Shown here in pieces: positions 1 to 8,949 of a DNA stretch of 64,000 nt. Both the position numbers and the translations under genes were made by a program. Under the pieces are notes generated by a model. It did not search any database and was not told where the DNA came from. It was given only the letters and a program-made list of their open reading frames with translations. The stretch's first letter is position 1; every line of letters begins with the position of its first letter. The stretch covers positions 310,001 to 374,000 of the forward strand of contig JAHJWB010000001.1 of NCBI GenBank assembly GCA_018828125.1. The letters run 5' to 3'. The stretch is from Gammaproteobacteria bacterium (lineage in GTDB: Bacteria > Pseudomonadota > Gammaproteobacteria > Burkholderiales > Burkholderiaceae_C).

Positions 1-14
1 CGTTTGCTTATTGT

Positions 15-533
15 ATGGACCACCCCTTTTTGCGCTGGATGGACCGGCTGTATCTGGCCACCATCTGGGCGGCCGGCACCGCCATCTTCTTCATGTCGCT
101 GATCATTCCCTGGGGCGTTTTCAGCCGCTATGTGATGGGTACCGGGTCGCAATGGCCCGAGCCCATTGCCATCCTGCTCATGATGGTATTCACCTTCATT
201 GGTGCTGCAGCGGCCTACCGTGCGGGCGGGCACATTGCGGTCGACATGCTCACCGAGAAACTGCCCGCCGCATTGCAACGGCTGCTTGCCGTGGTGGTGG
301 ACCTGCTCATGCTGGTCATCTGCGGCTTTGTGGCCTGGTATGGCACCAATCTGTGCATCGAGACCTGGGGCCAGGGCATTGCCGAGCTGCCGTGGTTGCC
401 GGTGGGCGCCACCTATGCAGCGCTGCCCATTGGCGCTGTAGTCACGCTGCTGTTTGTGATCGAAAAAATAGCGTTCGGCTCGCAGGCACACCGGCGCATC
501 GTGCGCTTTGAAGAACTGACAGAAGGCGCCTGA
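15..533 (+). CDS. TRAP transporter small permease (DctQ family)
   Basis: This is the small membrane subunit of a tripartite ATP-independent periplasmic transporter, which works with the DctM-type permease and a periplasmic binding protein to import organic or sugar acids. The 172-residue product has the usual four hydrophobic segments (about residues 13-35, 48-68, 90-112 and 130-150) and the DctQ-type stretch SRYVMGTGSQWPEP after the first segment. Its stop lies two bases before the dctM start, so the two are translationally coupled. The reading frame stays open to the window edge, so the start may lie further upstream. The dctP binding-protein gene is not in view and probably lies outside the window. 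The garD gene downstream suggests an aldarate or uronate substrate; that is inference. Confidence 0.88.
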   Translation: MDHPFLRWMDRLYLATIWAAGTAIFFMSLIIPWGVFSRYVMGTGSQWPEPIAILLMMVFTFIGAAAAYRAGGHIAVDMLTEKLPAALQRLLAVVVDLLMLVICGFVAWYGTNLCIETWGQGIAELPWLPVGATYAALPIGAVVTLLFVIEKIAFGSQAHRRIVRFEELTEGA

Positions 534-535
534 TC

Positions 536-1819
536 ATGGACACCCTTGTATTGCTGGGCACGTTCTTCGTGCTGATGATGATCGGCGTGCCGATTGCGTA
601 TTCGCTAGGCCTGTCGGCGTTGGTGGGCGCCTTGTGGATCGATCTGCCGCTGGACGCGGTGATGATCCAGCTCGCGTCGGGCGTCAACAAGTTTTCGCTG
701 TTGGCCATCCCCTTCTTTGTCCTGGCGGGCGCCATCATGGCCGAGGGCGGCATGGCGCGGCGCTTGGTGGCGTTTGCGGGCGTGCTGGTGGGGTTCATCC
801 GTGGCGGGTTGTCGCTGGTGAACATTCTGGCATCCACATTTTTCGGTGCCATCTCCGGTTCGTCGGTGGCTGACACGGCGTCGATTGGCTCGGTGCTGAT
901 CCCCGAGATGGAAAAGAAAGGCTACCCACGGCCCTTCGCCACGGCCGTTACCGTGAGCGGCTCGGTGCAAGCCATCTTGATCCCGCCTAGCCACAACGCA
1001 GTGCTCTATTCGCTGGCGGCGGGCGGTACGGTGTCGATTGCGGCGCTGTTCATGGCGGGCGTGTTGCCCGGGCTGCTCATGGGCCTCACGCTGGCCGCGC
1101 TGTGTCTTTTCACGGCGCACCGCGAAGGCTACCCTAAGGGCGAGGTCATCCCGCTCAAACAGGCGCTCAAGATCTGTGTGGAGGCCCTGTGGGGCCTGAT
1201 GACCATGGTCATCATTCTGGGGGGCATCCTGTCGGGCGTCTTTACTGCCAATGAGTCCGCTTCGATTGCCGTGGTGTGGGCGTTTTTCGTCACGATGTTC
1301 ATCTACCGCGACTACAAATGGCGCGACCTGCCCAAGCTCGTCCACCGCACCGTCAAGACCGTCACGGTGGTGATGATCCTCATCGGGTTTGCAGCAGCCT
1401 TTGGCTACCTGATGACCATGATGATGATCCCGATGAAGGTCACAGCCTTCCTCACCAGTCTGTCGGACAACAAGTACGTCATTCTGGCCATGATCAACAT
1501 CATGCTGCTGCTGCTGGGCTGCCTGATGGACATGTCGCCGCTCATCCTCATCCTCACACCCATCCTGCTGCCGGTGGTCAAGATGCTGGGTGTGGACCCG
1601 GTGCACTTCGGAATGATCATGATGGTGAACCTGGGAATTGGGCTCATCACACCGCCGGTGGGCACGGTGCTATTTACCGGAGCGGCGGTGGCCAAGCTGC
1701 CGCTGGGCGTGGTCAGCAAGGCCATGATGCCGTTTTTTATGGCGTTGTTCGTGGTGCTGCTGATGGTTACCTATGTGCCCGCACTGTCGCTCTGGCTGCC
1801 ACGGTTCATGGGTTTGTGA
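536..1819 (+). CDS. TRAP transporter large permease (DctM family)
   Basis: The 427-residue product is the size of the large TRAP permease subunit that forms the sodium-driven translocation channel in the inner membrane. It has about twelve hydrophobic segments. Family-typical stretches are visible: an N-terminal GVPIAYSLGLSAL, the SGSSVADTASIG motif near residue 106, and a C-terminal half with LGIGLITPPVGTVLF. It follows dctQ by two bases and precedes the lactonase gene by nine. This points to one operon for uptake of a sugar acid and its breakdown by the two enzymes that follow. I see nothing broken in the reading frame. Confidence 0.93.
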   Translation: MDTLVLLGTFFVLMMIGVPIAYSLGLSALVGALWIDLPLDAVMIQLASGVNKFSLLAIPFFVLAGAIMAEGGMARRLVAFAGVLVGFIRGGLSLVNILASTFFGAISGSSVADTASIGSVLIPEMEKKGYPRPFATAVTVSGSVQAILIPPSHNAVLYSLAAGGTVSIAALFMAGVLPGLLMGLTLAALCLFTAHREGYPKGEVIPLKQALKICVEALWGLMTMVIILGGILSGVFTANESASIAVVWAFFVTMFIYRDYKWRDLPKLVHRTVKTVTVVMILIGFAAAFGYLMTMMMIPMKVTAFLTSLSDNKYVILAMINIMLLLLGCLMDMSPLILILTPILLPVVKMLGVDPVHFGMIMMVNLGIGLITPPVGTVLFTGAAVAKLPLGVVSKAMMPFFMALFVVLLMVTYVPALSLWLPRFMGL

Positions 1820-1828
1820 GGGCGCGCA

Positions 1829-2851
1829 ATGGCAGTTGAGCAATTTCTGGTAGTTGTCTCCTGCGCCGACAGCGGCGAGTTGCATGTGCTGCGCCTGTCG
1901 GCCGATGGGCAATTGCAAACCGTGCAAGTGGTCACGCTGGGCGGCCAGCTCATGCCTATGGCGCTGAGCCCGGACAAGACCCGGTTATATGTCGCTCGCC
2001 GCAGTGACCCGCTGGCGGTCATCGGGCTGGCGGTGGACGCTGCAGCAGGCACGCTGCAGACAAAGGGCGAAAGCGCGCTGCCGGCCAGCATGGCCAGCCT
2101 CCACACCGACCACACCGGGCGCTGGCTGTTCAGCGCCTCTTACGGCGCCGACATGGTGGCCGTGCAGTCGCTGGGCGCCAATGGCTTGGCCGCTGAAGCC
2201 GCGACCCATGCCACGGGGCGCCACGCGCACTGCGTGCTGGCGGACCCGACCAACCGCTTTGTACTGGCCACGTCCCTCGGAGGAGGACAGCTGCACCGCT
2301 ACCACTTCGACGCCGCCGCAGGCGATCTGATCCCCATGGACGCGCCCGTGTTCCCCATGCCCACGGGCACCGGGCCGCGCCACCTGTGCTTTAACCAGAG
2401 CGGTGACCGGCTGTATGTGCTGGGCGAGTTGGATGCCCGCGTGCACGTGCTGTCGTTCGACCCTGCCACGGGCGCGCTGGCGCTGCTGCAGAGCCTCACC
2501 ACATTGCCTCCCGGTTTCGCGGGTAATGCATGGGGTGCTGACCTGCACCTCACACCCGACGGCCGATGGCTGTACAGCAGCGAGCGCAACAGCCACACGC
2601 TGGCAGGCCACGCAGTCGATGGGCACACGGGCTTGCTCAACCCCACCGGCCATTGGCCCACACAGGCCACACCGCGTGGTTTTGCCATCACGCCCGAAGG
2701 CCGGTTTTTGCTGGCCGCCGGGCAGACCAGCCACAAGGTGGGGGTGCATGCCATCGACAGCGCCAGCGGCGCATTGACACTGTGTGCCGAGCATGGTGTG
2801 GGCCTTAACCCCAACTGGGTGGTGGCGCTGAGCACGGCCCCCGCGCAATGA
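1829..2851 (+). CDS. Lactonase family protein (6-phosphogluconolactonase-like beta-propeller)
   Basis: The 340-residue protein shows the repeating propeller pattern of the PF10282 lactonase family, with recurrent blocks such as [41 protein letters not shown] and [13 protein letters not shown]. Family members open sugar lactones to aldonic or aldaric acids; no signal peptide is evident. It sits between the TRAP permeases and galactarate dehydratase. A reasonable inference is that it hydrolyses the aldarolactone formed when a uronate dehydrogenase oxidises galacturonate or glucuronate, giving GarD its substrate. The enzyme could instead act on another sugar lactone; the sequence alone does not settle this. 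Confidence 0.8.
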   Translation: MAVEQFLVVVSCADSGELHVLRLSADGQLQTVQVVTLGGQLMPMALSPDKTRLYVARRSDPLAVIGLAVDAAAGTLQTKGESALPASMASLHTDHTGRWLFSASYGADMVAVQSLGANGLAAEAATHATGRHAHCVLADPTNRFVLATSLGGGQLHRYHFDAAAGDLIPMDAPVFPMPTGTGPRHLCFNQSGDRLYVLGELDARVHVLSFDPATGALALLQSLTTLPPGFAGNAWGADLHLTPDGRWLYSSERNSHTLAGHAVDGHTGLLNPTGHWPTQATPRGFAITPEGRFLLAAGQTSHKVGVHAIDSASGALTLCAEHGVGLNPNWVVALSTAPAQ

Positions 2852-2870
2852 ACTGGAAAGACCTGACCTG

Positions 2871-4442
2871 ATGCAAGCCCTGACCATCCGCATGCACCCC
2901 GCCGACAACGTCGCCATCGTGGCGAACGACGGCGGTTTGCCCGCAGGCACCGTGCTGCCAGAGGGCGTGCCGGGTGCCGGCATCGCCCTGCGCGACAAAG
3001 TTCCCCAAGGCCACAAGGTGGCGCTGCAGCACATTGCCGAGGGCGATGTCGTGCGCCGCTACAACGTGCCCATCGGCTATGCGCTCAAGTCCATCCCCGC
3101 GGGCAGCTGGGTGCACGAGCGCCTGCTGCAGATGCCCTCGGCCCGCGCGCTCGAAGGCCTGCCCATGGCCACGGTGAAGCCGCCAGTGCTGGAGCCTTTG
3201 ACCGGCTACACCTTCGAGGGCTATCGCAACGCCGACGGCTCCGTGGGTACGCGCAACATCCTTGCCATCACTACCACCGTGCAGTGTGTGGCGGGCGTGG
3301 TGGCCAACGCGGTTCGCCGCATCAAGGCAGAGCTGCTGCCTTCGTTTCCGCAGGTCGATGACGTGATCGGCCTCGAACACACCTACGGCTGTGGCGTGGC
3401 CATTGATGCGCCCGACGCCATCATCCCCATCCGCACGCTGCGCAACATCAGCCTGAACCCCAACTTCGGCGGCGAGGTCATGGTGGTCAGCCTGGGCTGC
3501 GAGAAGCTGCAACCCGACCGCCTGCTGCCCCCGGGCAGTTTCCCCATCACCGACGAGCGCGATGCGGCTCTGGGCCCCGAGACGGTGTGCCTGCAGGCCG
3601 ACGAGCATGTGGGCTTCATGTCCATGCTCGACCACATCGTGCAAAGCGCGCGGCCCCACCTGGAGCGCCTTAACGCCCGCCGACGCGAGACTATCCCCGC
3701 CAGCGAGCTGGTGCTGGGCGTGCAGTGCGGCGGCAGCGACGCGTTCTCAGGCGTCACCGCCAATCCGGCCGTGGGCTACTGCGCCGACCTGCTGGTGCGC
3801 GCTGGTGCCACGGTGATGTTCAGCGAGAACACCGAGGTGCGTGATGCGGTCGAGCAGCTCACCAGCCGTGCAGCGACGCCCGAGGTGGCCGAGGCCATCG
3901 TGCGCGAACTGGGCTGGTACGACCGCTACCTCGACCGGGGCCGCGTGGACCGCGCGGCCAACACTACGCCGGGCAACAAGGCGGGCGGGTTGTCCAACAT
4001 CGCCGAAAAGGCCATGGGCTCCATCATCAAAAGCGGCACCGCTCCCATCGCGCACGTGCTGGCCCCGGGCGAGAAGCTGCGCAGCGACCAGCGTGGCCTT
4101 GTGTACGCCGCCACGCCCGCAAGCGACTTCATTTGCGGCACGCTGCAGCTGGCTGCGGGCATGAACCTGCATGTGTTCACCACCGGCCGAGGCACGCCCT
4201 ACGGTCTGGCCGAATGCCCCGTGGTCAAGGTGGCCACGCGCAGCGACCTGGCGCGCCGCTGGCACGACCTGATGGACATCAACGCCGGCAAGATCGCCGA
4301 CGGGGAGGCCACCATCGAAGACCTGGGCTGGGAGATGTTCCACCTGCTGCTCGACGTTGCGAGTGGCCGCAAGAAGACCTGGGCGGAGCAGTGGACGCTG
4401 CACAACGCGCTGGTGCTGTTCAACCCTGCACCTGTGACTTGA
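2871..4442 (+). CDS. garD: Galactarate dehydratase
   Basis: GarD dehydrates galactarate to 5-keto-4-deoxy-glucarate. The 523-residue length equals my recollection of the E. coli enzyme (UxaA altronate dehydratase is shorter). Long stretches match the E. coli GarD sequence as I remember it: [54 protein letters not shown] and a C-terminus ending FNPAPVT. Residues 1-100 form the SAF-like N-terminal domain, followed by the two dehydratase domains. Cysteines in HTYGCGVAI and VQCGGSD are likely metal or active-site positions. It is the last gene of the TRAP/lactonase operon. A hairpin and a dispersed repeat follow it, so the operon probably ends here. Confidence 0.9.
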   Translation: MQALTIRMHPADNVAIVANDGGLPAGTVLPEGVPGAGIALRDKVPQGHKVALQHIAEGDVVRRYNVPIGYALKSIPAGSWVHERLLQMPSARALEGLPMATVKPPVLEPLTGYTFEGYRNADGSVGTRNILAITTTVQCVAGVVANAVRRIKAELLPSFPQVDDVIGLEHTYGCGVAIDAPDAIIPIRTLRNISLNPNFGGEVMVVSLGCEKLQPDRLLPPGSFPITDERDAALGPETVCLQADEHVGFMSMLDHIVQSARPHLERLNARRRETIPASELVLGVQCGGSDAFSGVTANPAVGYCADLLVRAGATVMFSENTEVRDAVEQLTSRAATPEVAEAIVRELGWYDRYLDRGRVDRAANTTPGNKAGGLSNIAEKAMGSIIKSGTAPIAHVLAPGEKLRSDQRGLVYAATPASDFICGTLQLAAGMNLHVFTTGRGTPYGLAECPVVKVATRSDLARRWHDLMDINAGKIADGEATIEDLGWEMFHLLLDVASGRKKTWAEQWTLHNALVLFNPAPVT

Positions 4443-4445
4443 AGT

Positions 4446-4566
4446 GGCACCCCCTGAGTCGCTTCGCGCCTTCCCCCTCTCTCGCCTCGCTGCGCGAGCC
4501 GGGAGGGGGACGCCCCCGGTGCGGCGGGGCGGCCCTTGCACGGGGGCACTGGCTCGGCCAGTGCCC
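4446..4566 (+). repeat. Dispersed GC-rich intergenic repeat, long copy (family 2)
   Basis: The sequence after garD begins CCCCCTGAGTCGCTTCGC and contains a C-run/G-run hairpin (CCCCCTCTC .. GGGAGGGGG), the block GGGCGGCCCTTGC and a terminal hairpin CACTGGC-TCG-GCCAGTG. The same order of blocks occurs after the response regulator at 11296-11395. It is therefore a dispersed repeat placed after stop codons. It is not coding in any convincing frame. Confidence 0.7.
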
Positions 4567-4654
4567 GTTGCGTGCGGCAGGGTGACGCATAGGGAAATAA
4601 ATCATTGGAATTTCGTTCTTGCAGCCTTCGTCCCTGAGCGCTTGAGCACCCCCC

Positions 4655-4680
4655 AACAGCCCGTCTAAGCGCGGGCTGTT
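4655..4680 (+). terminator. 9-bp perfect hairpin between garD and the EamA pseudogene
   Basis: AACAGCCCG and CGGGCTGTT form a perfect 9-bp stem around an 8-base loop. The stem ends in TT and is followed by TCACT, so the downstream T tract is weak. It may end garD transcription or act in the leader of the next gene. The call as terminator is moderate because the T run is short. Confidence 0.45.
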
Positions 4681-4703
4681 TCACTAGAGAGACACGATGT
4701 CAC

Positions 4704-5643
4704 ATGGGTCACACCCGTTTTTCCGACCGCAAGGTCGTGGTGGCGCTGGCGCTGCTGTGTTGCCTGCTCTGGGGCAGCTCCTACCCCGCCATCAAGACCG
4801 GGTACGCCTGGTTCGGCATCTCACGCAATGACATCCCCACGCAGCTCTTATTCGCAGGCTGGCGCTTTCTGGGCGCAGGGCTGATCCTGCTGGCTTGGGC
4901 CGTGGCCACGCGCAAGGCCATCTGGGGCCTGGGGGTGGGTGCGGGACGCCAGCTGGTAGTGCTGGGCTTGGCACAGACCACGCTGCAGTACGTGTTCTTT
5001 TTACGTGGGCCTCGCGCACACGACGGGCGTCAAGGGCTCGATCATGAATGCCACGGGTACATTTTTCAGCGTGCTGCTGGCGCACTGGATCTATCACAAC
5101 GACCGGCTCAGCCACGCCAAGCTCTGGGGCTGTCTGGTGGGCTTTGCGGGCGTGATGGTGGTGAACTTGGGGCGCGGCACGCTGGACCTGGACTTCACGT
5201 TGCTGGGCGAGGGTTTTGTGGTGATTGCCGCCTCCGTGCTGGCCGCCGCAAGCATCTACGGCAAGCAGGTGTCTCAGCGCATGGACTCGGTGGTGATGAC
5301 GGGCTGGCAACTGGGCATTGGCGGCGTGGCGCTGCTGGCCATTGGCTGGGGCCTGGGCGGCTCGCTCACAGGCTTCACCTGGGGCTCCAGCGTGTTGCTG
5401 GTGTACCTGGCGTTGCTGTCATCGGCCGCGTTTTCGCTGTGGAGCATCTTGCTCAAGCACAACCGCGTGAGCCAGGTCACGGTGTTCAACTTCACGGTGC
5501 CGATCTTCGGCGCCGCGCTGTCCGCAGTGTTCCTGGGCGAGGCGCTGCTGGAGTGGAAGAACCTGCTGGCCCTGGTGTTGGTGTGCGCGGGCATCTGGCT
5601 GGTGACGCGCGATGTTCCGGTTCCCCCAGTCGCCGCCAAATAG
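4704..5643 (+). pseudogene. EamA/DMT-family transporter, broken by a one-base insertion in a T tract
   Basis: Two overlapping reading frames together make one complete drug/metabolite transporter. Frame one (4704 onward) gives the N-terminus with LLWGSSYPAIKTGYAWFG and runs into nonsense after QYVFF. Frame two (the ORF track entry at 5005-5643) resumes with VGLAHTTGVKGSIMNATG and gives the remaining segments to the stop at 5643. Deleting one T from the T5 run at 4998-5002 joins them as QYVFFYVGLAHTTG. The length minus one is divisible by three, giving 312 residues, normal for the family with ten membrane segments. It could be a real pseudogene, a phase-variable tract (five T is short for that) or a sequencing error. 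The substrate is unknown. Confidence 0.85.
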
Positions 5644-5664
5644 ACGCCCCCTAAACTGGTGGCC

Positions 5665-6792
5665 ATGGCTTATTCCCTTTCACGCGAAGCGTTTCAGCGC
5701 GACCTGCACGGTCAGCGCACCGATCTTTTCACCCTGCGCGGCGCTGGTGGCTTGCAGGTGGCCGTCAGCAACTACGGTGCCCGCCTGGTGCAGGTGGCGG
5801 TGCCCGACGGGCAGGGCGGCCTTGTTGATGTGACGCTGGGCTACGACAGCCTGCAGGACTACCTGGACGGTCAACTCTCCATGGGCGCTCTCATCGGCCG
5901 GTGGGCCGGGCGTTTGCGGGGTGGTCGGTTGGCGCTGCCCGATGGCGAACCGCTGCAGCTGCCCACCAATAGCGGCCCGCACCACCACCATGGCGGGCCC
6001 AAGGGCAGCCGGTTTCAGGTGTTTGCCGTAGACGACGTGCAGGCCGATGCGCTGACGCTGAGCCACACCTTTCGCAGCGAGGACGACGGCGTGCCCGGCG
6101 CGGTGCGCCTGCAGCTGCGACTGCACATCACGGCCGACAATGCGCTGCACATGGCGTGGACAGGCGAGGCGCTGGACGCGCCCACGCTGCTCAACATCAC
6201 CGGGCACGCGTTCTTCAACCTGGCTGGAGCAGGCAGCACCCACGGCCACACCCTGCAAGTGCCTGCCAGCCGCTATGTACCGCTGGCGGCCGACGTGTGC
6301 CCTGTCGGGCTGGCGCAGCCGGTAGACGCCACGCCTTTCGACTTTCGCCAGGCGCGCAGCGTGGGCGACGCCGTGGCAGACCCCAGCGAGCAATTGGCGC
6401 TGGCGGGGGGGCTGGACCACTACCTGGTGCTGGATGACCACGTGTGGGGTGAAGAGGGCGCAGCGCTCTCGCCACCGGTGTCGGCCATCGCCCCGTCGCA
6501 GAATCTGCACCTTGCTGCGCTGCTGAGCGAGCCCGTCAGTGGTCGCTCGATGGAGGTGTGGAGCACCGCGCCCGGTGTGCAGGTGTACGCGGGCCACGGC
6601 CTCAAGGCCAACCCGGCGCGCGACCAGGGGCGCGGCGCGGAGCAGGGCGGCTGGCTGTGGCAACCAGGAGATGGCATCTGCCTAGAGCCCATGGAGTACC
6701 CCGATGCACCCAACCAGCCGGGGTTTCCGGCGCGCTGGCTGGCACCGGGCGACGTGGTGCAGGGGGCCATTGTGTATCGCTTTATTGGATGA
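5665..6792 (+). CDS. Aldose 1-epimerase (galactose mutarotase family)
   Basis: The 375-residue protein has the mutarotase beta-sandwich pattern. It includes YGARLVQVAVPD near the start, the catalytic-histidine region NSGPHHHHGGPKG near residue 110, LLNITGHAFFNLAG near residue 180 (second conserved histidine) and LDHYLVLDD near residue 255. It interconverts alpha and beta anomers of aldoses in the cytoplasm. A GTG at 5659 in the same frame is an alternative start; I chose the ATG at 5665. It begins 21 bases after the EamA stop, so the transporter and epimerase were probably co-transcribed. With garD upstream this fits a galactose/galacturonate-related locus. Confidence 0.88.
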   Translation: MAYSLSREAFQRDLHGQRTDLFTLRGAGGLQVAVSNYGARLVQVAVPDGQGGLVDVTLGYDSLQDYLDGQLSMGALIGRWAGRLRGGRLALPDGEPLQLPTNSGPHHHHGGPKGSRFQVFAVDDVQADALTLSHTFRSEDDGVPGAVRLQLRLHITADNALHMAWTGEALDAPTLLNITGHAFFNLAGAGSTHGHTLQVPASRYVPLAADVCPVGLAQPVDATPFDFRQARSVGDAVADPSEQLALAGGLDHYLVLDDHVWGEEGAALSPPVSAIAPSQNLHLAALLSEPVSGRSMEVWSTAPGVQVYAGHGLKANPARDQGRGAEQGGWLWQPGDGICLEPMEYPDAPNQPGFPARWLAPGDVVQGAIVYRFIG

Positions 6793-6840
6793 GGCCGGTG
6801 GAGACGGTTGGGCGTAGCGTTCACACGGATTTTTGAGTGT

Positions 6841-6886
6841 TTTTGGCCTGTAGCGCTTATCCGTTAATCGCTAGTAGCTATTAAAT
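6841..6886 (-). repeat. 46-bp palindromic dispersed repeat (family 1), copy 1
   Basis: TTTTGGCCTGTAGCGCTTAT followed by CGCTAGTAGCTATTAAAT matches the family 1 consensus in reverse orientation. It lies between the converging epimerase and LysR genes, so it could fold in both transcripts. Confidence 0.75.
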
Positions 6887-6939
6887 TTATAGCATTGGGC
6901 TCGCATCTAACTTCTTGAATCCCGTCAGATAGCGCCTGC

Positions 6940-7893
6940 CTAAGCGCCGTGAGAGGCCGTGGCCGCTGCGCTGTTCGCCTCGCTTTGCAGATGCGTCTGC
7001 ACCACAGCTGCCAGCCAGTCCATCACCACCCGCACGCGCTGGGGCAGGTGACGCCGGTGGGGGTAGATCAGCGTCACCGGCATGGGCGGGGCAGGGTGGT
7101 GCGGCAGCACCTCCACCAGCAGTCCCCGGTCGATCAGCTCGCGCACGCCCAGCAATGGCGCCTGGATCAACCCCAGCCCGGCGGCGCAGGCGCCCAGGTA
7201 GGCCTCGGCGCTGTTGACGGTGACGCGCCCAGCCATGGGGTGAAACTGCGGGCTGGCGTCGTTGTCGTCCGCCATCGTTTCAAATCCGGCGGACTTTGTG
7301 CCCAGCGTGCTCACGTAGTGCACCAGGTCATGCTGCGCCAAGTCGGCCAGTGATTGCGGTGTGCCCTTGCGCGCCAGGTAGCCGGGGCTGGCGCAGGTGG
7401 CCACGCGCACCAGACCCAGCGGGCGCGCCACCAGCCCGGGCTCTGCCACCGGGCCCACGCGGATCACGCAGTCAAAGCCCTCGCGCACCAGGTCCACGCG
7501 GCGGTCGGTGCTGCTCAACTCCACCTCCAGCAACGGGTGGCGGTTCAGCAGGTCGGGAAGGGCGGGCAGCACCAGCTGGCGCGCAATGCCGGTGGACATG
7601 TCGATGCGCACACGCCCGCGCAGCGCCGTGCCGTCGGGCTGCTGGAACATGGCCTGCAGCTCGTCCACATCGTCCAGCAGGTCCTTGCAGCGCTCGTAGT
7701 AGGCCTGTCCGTCTTGCGTTAGCTGCACACGCCGGGTGGTGCGGTGCAGCAGGCGGGTGCCCAGTTGCGCCTCCAACTGCTGTACCGCCAGCGAGGCGCT
7801 GGCCTTGGGCAGGCCCAGCACCTGCGCAGCCTGGGTGAAGCTGCTCAGTTCGGCCACGCGGGCGAAGATTTGCATCCGGTCGATTGGGCTCAT
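6940..7893 (-). CDS. LysR-family transcriptional regulator
   Basis: The 317-residue protein has an N-terminal winged helix-turn-helix (residues 1-60, with FTQAAQVLGLPKASASLAVQQLE and LLHRTTRRVQLTQDG) and a C-terminal effector-binding domain (residues 90-300, with IRVGPVAEPGLVARPLG). This is the CrgA-like subgroup that often controls a divergent oxidoreductase gene. The ATG at 7893 is 126 bases from the divergent SDR gene, and an inverted repeat lies between them. Autoregulation and control of the SDR are likely by family behaviour. The inducer is unknown. Confidence 0.92.
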   Translation of the reverse strand: MSPIDRMQIFARVAELSSFTQAAQVLGLPKASASLAVQQLEAQLGTRLLHRTTRRVQLTQDGQAYYERCKDLLDDVDELQAMFQQPDGTALRGRVRIDMSTGIARQLVLPALPDLLNRHPLLEVELSSTDRRVDLVREGFDCVIRVGPVAEPGLVARPLGLVRVATCASPGYLARKGTPQSLADLAQHDLVHYVSTLGTKSAGFETMADDNDASPQFHPMAGRVTVNSAEAYLGACAAGLGLIQAPLLGVRELIDRGLLVEVLPHHPAPPMPVTLIYPHRRHLPQRVRVVMDWLAAVVQTHLQSEANSAAATASHGA

Positions 7894-7927
7894 TGTTTTT
7901 TATATTTGGACAATGAATCTGATTTTG

Positions 7928-7942
7928 CACAGTTTATCTGTG
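7928..7942. promoter_or_regulatory. Inverted repeat in the LysR/SDR divergent region, candidate operator
   Basis: CACAG-TTTAT-CTGTG is a perfect 5-bp dyad with a 5-base centre. It lies 35 bases upstream of the LysR start and 78 bases before the SDR start. Its place in the divergent promoter region makes it a plausible LysR-type recognition site. No binding evidence can be read from sequence. Confidence 0.4.
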
Positions 7943-8019
7943 TTGTAGACCCCAATACAGTTCATTGCAGCCCGATTACGCGGTGTGACCAGGGCCCAGA
8001 CACTCCAAAGGACATTGCC

Positions 8020-8808
8020 ATGACGACCTCTTCCTCCATCTCTTCCACACCTTCCACGCGCATCGTGCTCATCACCGGTGGCAGCCGGGGCCTGGGCCGC
8101 AATGCGGCTCTGGCGGCTGCAGTCAGCGGCATCGACGTGGTGCTGACCTACCGCCATCAGGCCACTGAGGCAGGTGCCGTGGTGGCAGAAATTGAAGCCC
8201 TGGGCCGCCGCGCCGTGGCCTTGCCGCTGGATGTGGGCGACGTCTCCAGCTTCGAGGCCTTTGCAGGGCAATTGCAACAAGCCCTGCGCACCCACTGGCA
8301 GCGCGAGCGTTTTGACTTTCTGGTCAACAACGCAGGCATGGGGATCCATGCGCCCATCACCGAGACCACAGAAGCGCAGTTCGATGCGCTAGTGAACGTG
8401 CATCTGAAGGGCGTGTTCTTCCTCACGCAGCGCTTGCTGCCCTTGATGAACGACGGCGGCCGCATCCTGAACCTGTCGTCAGGCCTGGCCCGCTTTGCGC
8501 TGCCTGGCTACGCCGCCTATGCGGCCATGAAGGGCGCCATCGAGGTGCTCAGCCGCTACCTGGCCAAAGAACTCGGCCCGCGTGGCATCACCGTGAACGT
8601 GGTGGCCCCCGGCGCCATCGAAACCGACTTTGGCGGTGGCGCCGTGCGCGACAACGCGCAGCTCAACGCGTTTGTGGCCGGGCAAACGGCACTGGGCCGC
8701 GTGGGCGTGCCGGACGACATTGGCCCGCTGGTGGCATCGCTGCTGCAGCCTGCCACGCGCTGGGTGAACGCCCAGCGCATCGAGGCATCGGGCGGCATGT
8801 TCTTGTAA
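8020..8808 (+). CDS. SDR-family oxidoreductase
   Basis: The ORF track starts at 7744, but that extension runs antisense through the LysR gene. The real start is the ATG at 8020 (MTTSSSISS), giving 262 residues. The classical short-chain dehydrogenase motifs are present: nucleotide-binding TGGSRGLG, NNAG, the catalytic serine in LNLSSG, and the YAAMK catalytic Tyr-Lys pair. The GSRGLGRN region and lack of an early acidic residue hint at NADP(H) use. Divergent from the LysR gene and probably under its control. The substrate cannot be read from the sequence. Confidence 0.9.
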   Translation: MTTSSSISSTPSTRIVLITGGSRGLGRNAALAAAVSGIDVVLTYRHQATEAGAVVAEIEALGRRAVALPLDVGDVSSFEAFAGQLQQALRTHWQRERFDFLVNNAGMGIHAPITETTEAQFDALVNVHLKGVFFLTQRLLPLMNDGGRILNLSSGLARFALPGYAAYAAMKGAIEVLSRYLAKELGPRGITVNVVAPGAIETDFGGGAVRDNAQLNAFVAGQTALGRVGVPDDIGPLVASLLQPATRWVNAQRIEASGGMFL

Positions 8809-8949
8809 CCAGGGCGATGGCTGGGGGAGCATCGCGCCTCCCGCCAAGCGTTTCACGTGCGCTTTGGGGGGAGACGCCGCCTAAGTTTCGTCTAAGTGTC
8901 CGTGCCCACACTGCCTTCCATCGCAACCCTGATTGAAAAGGCAGACACC

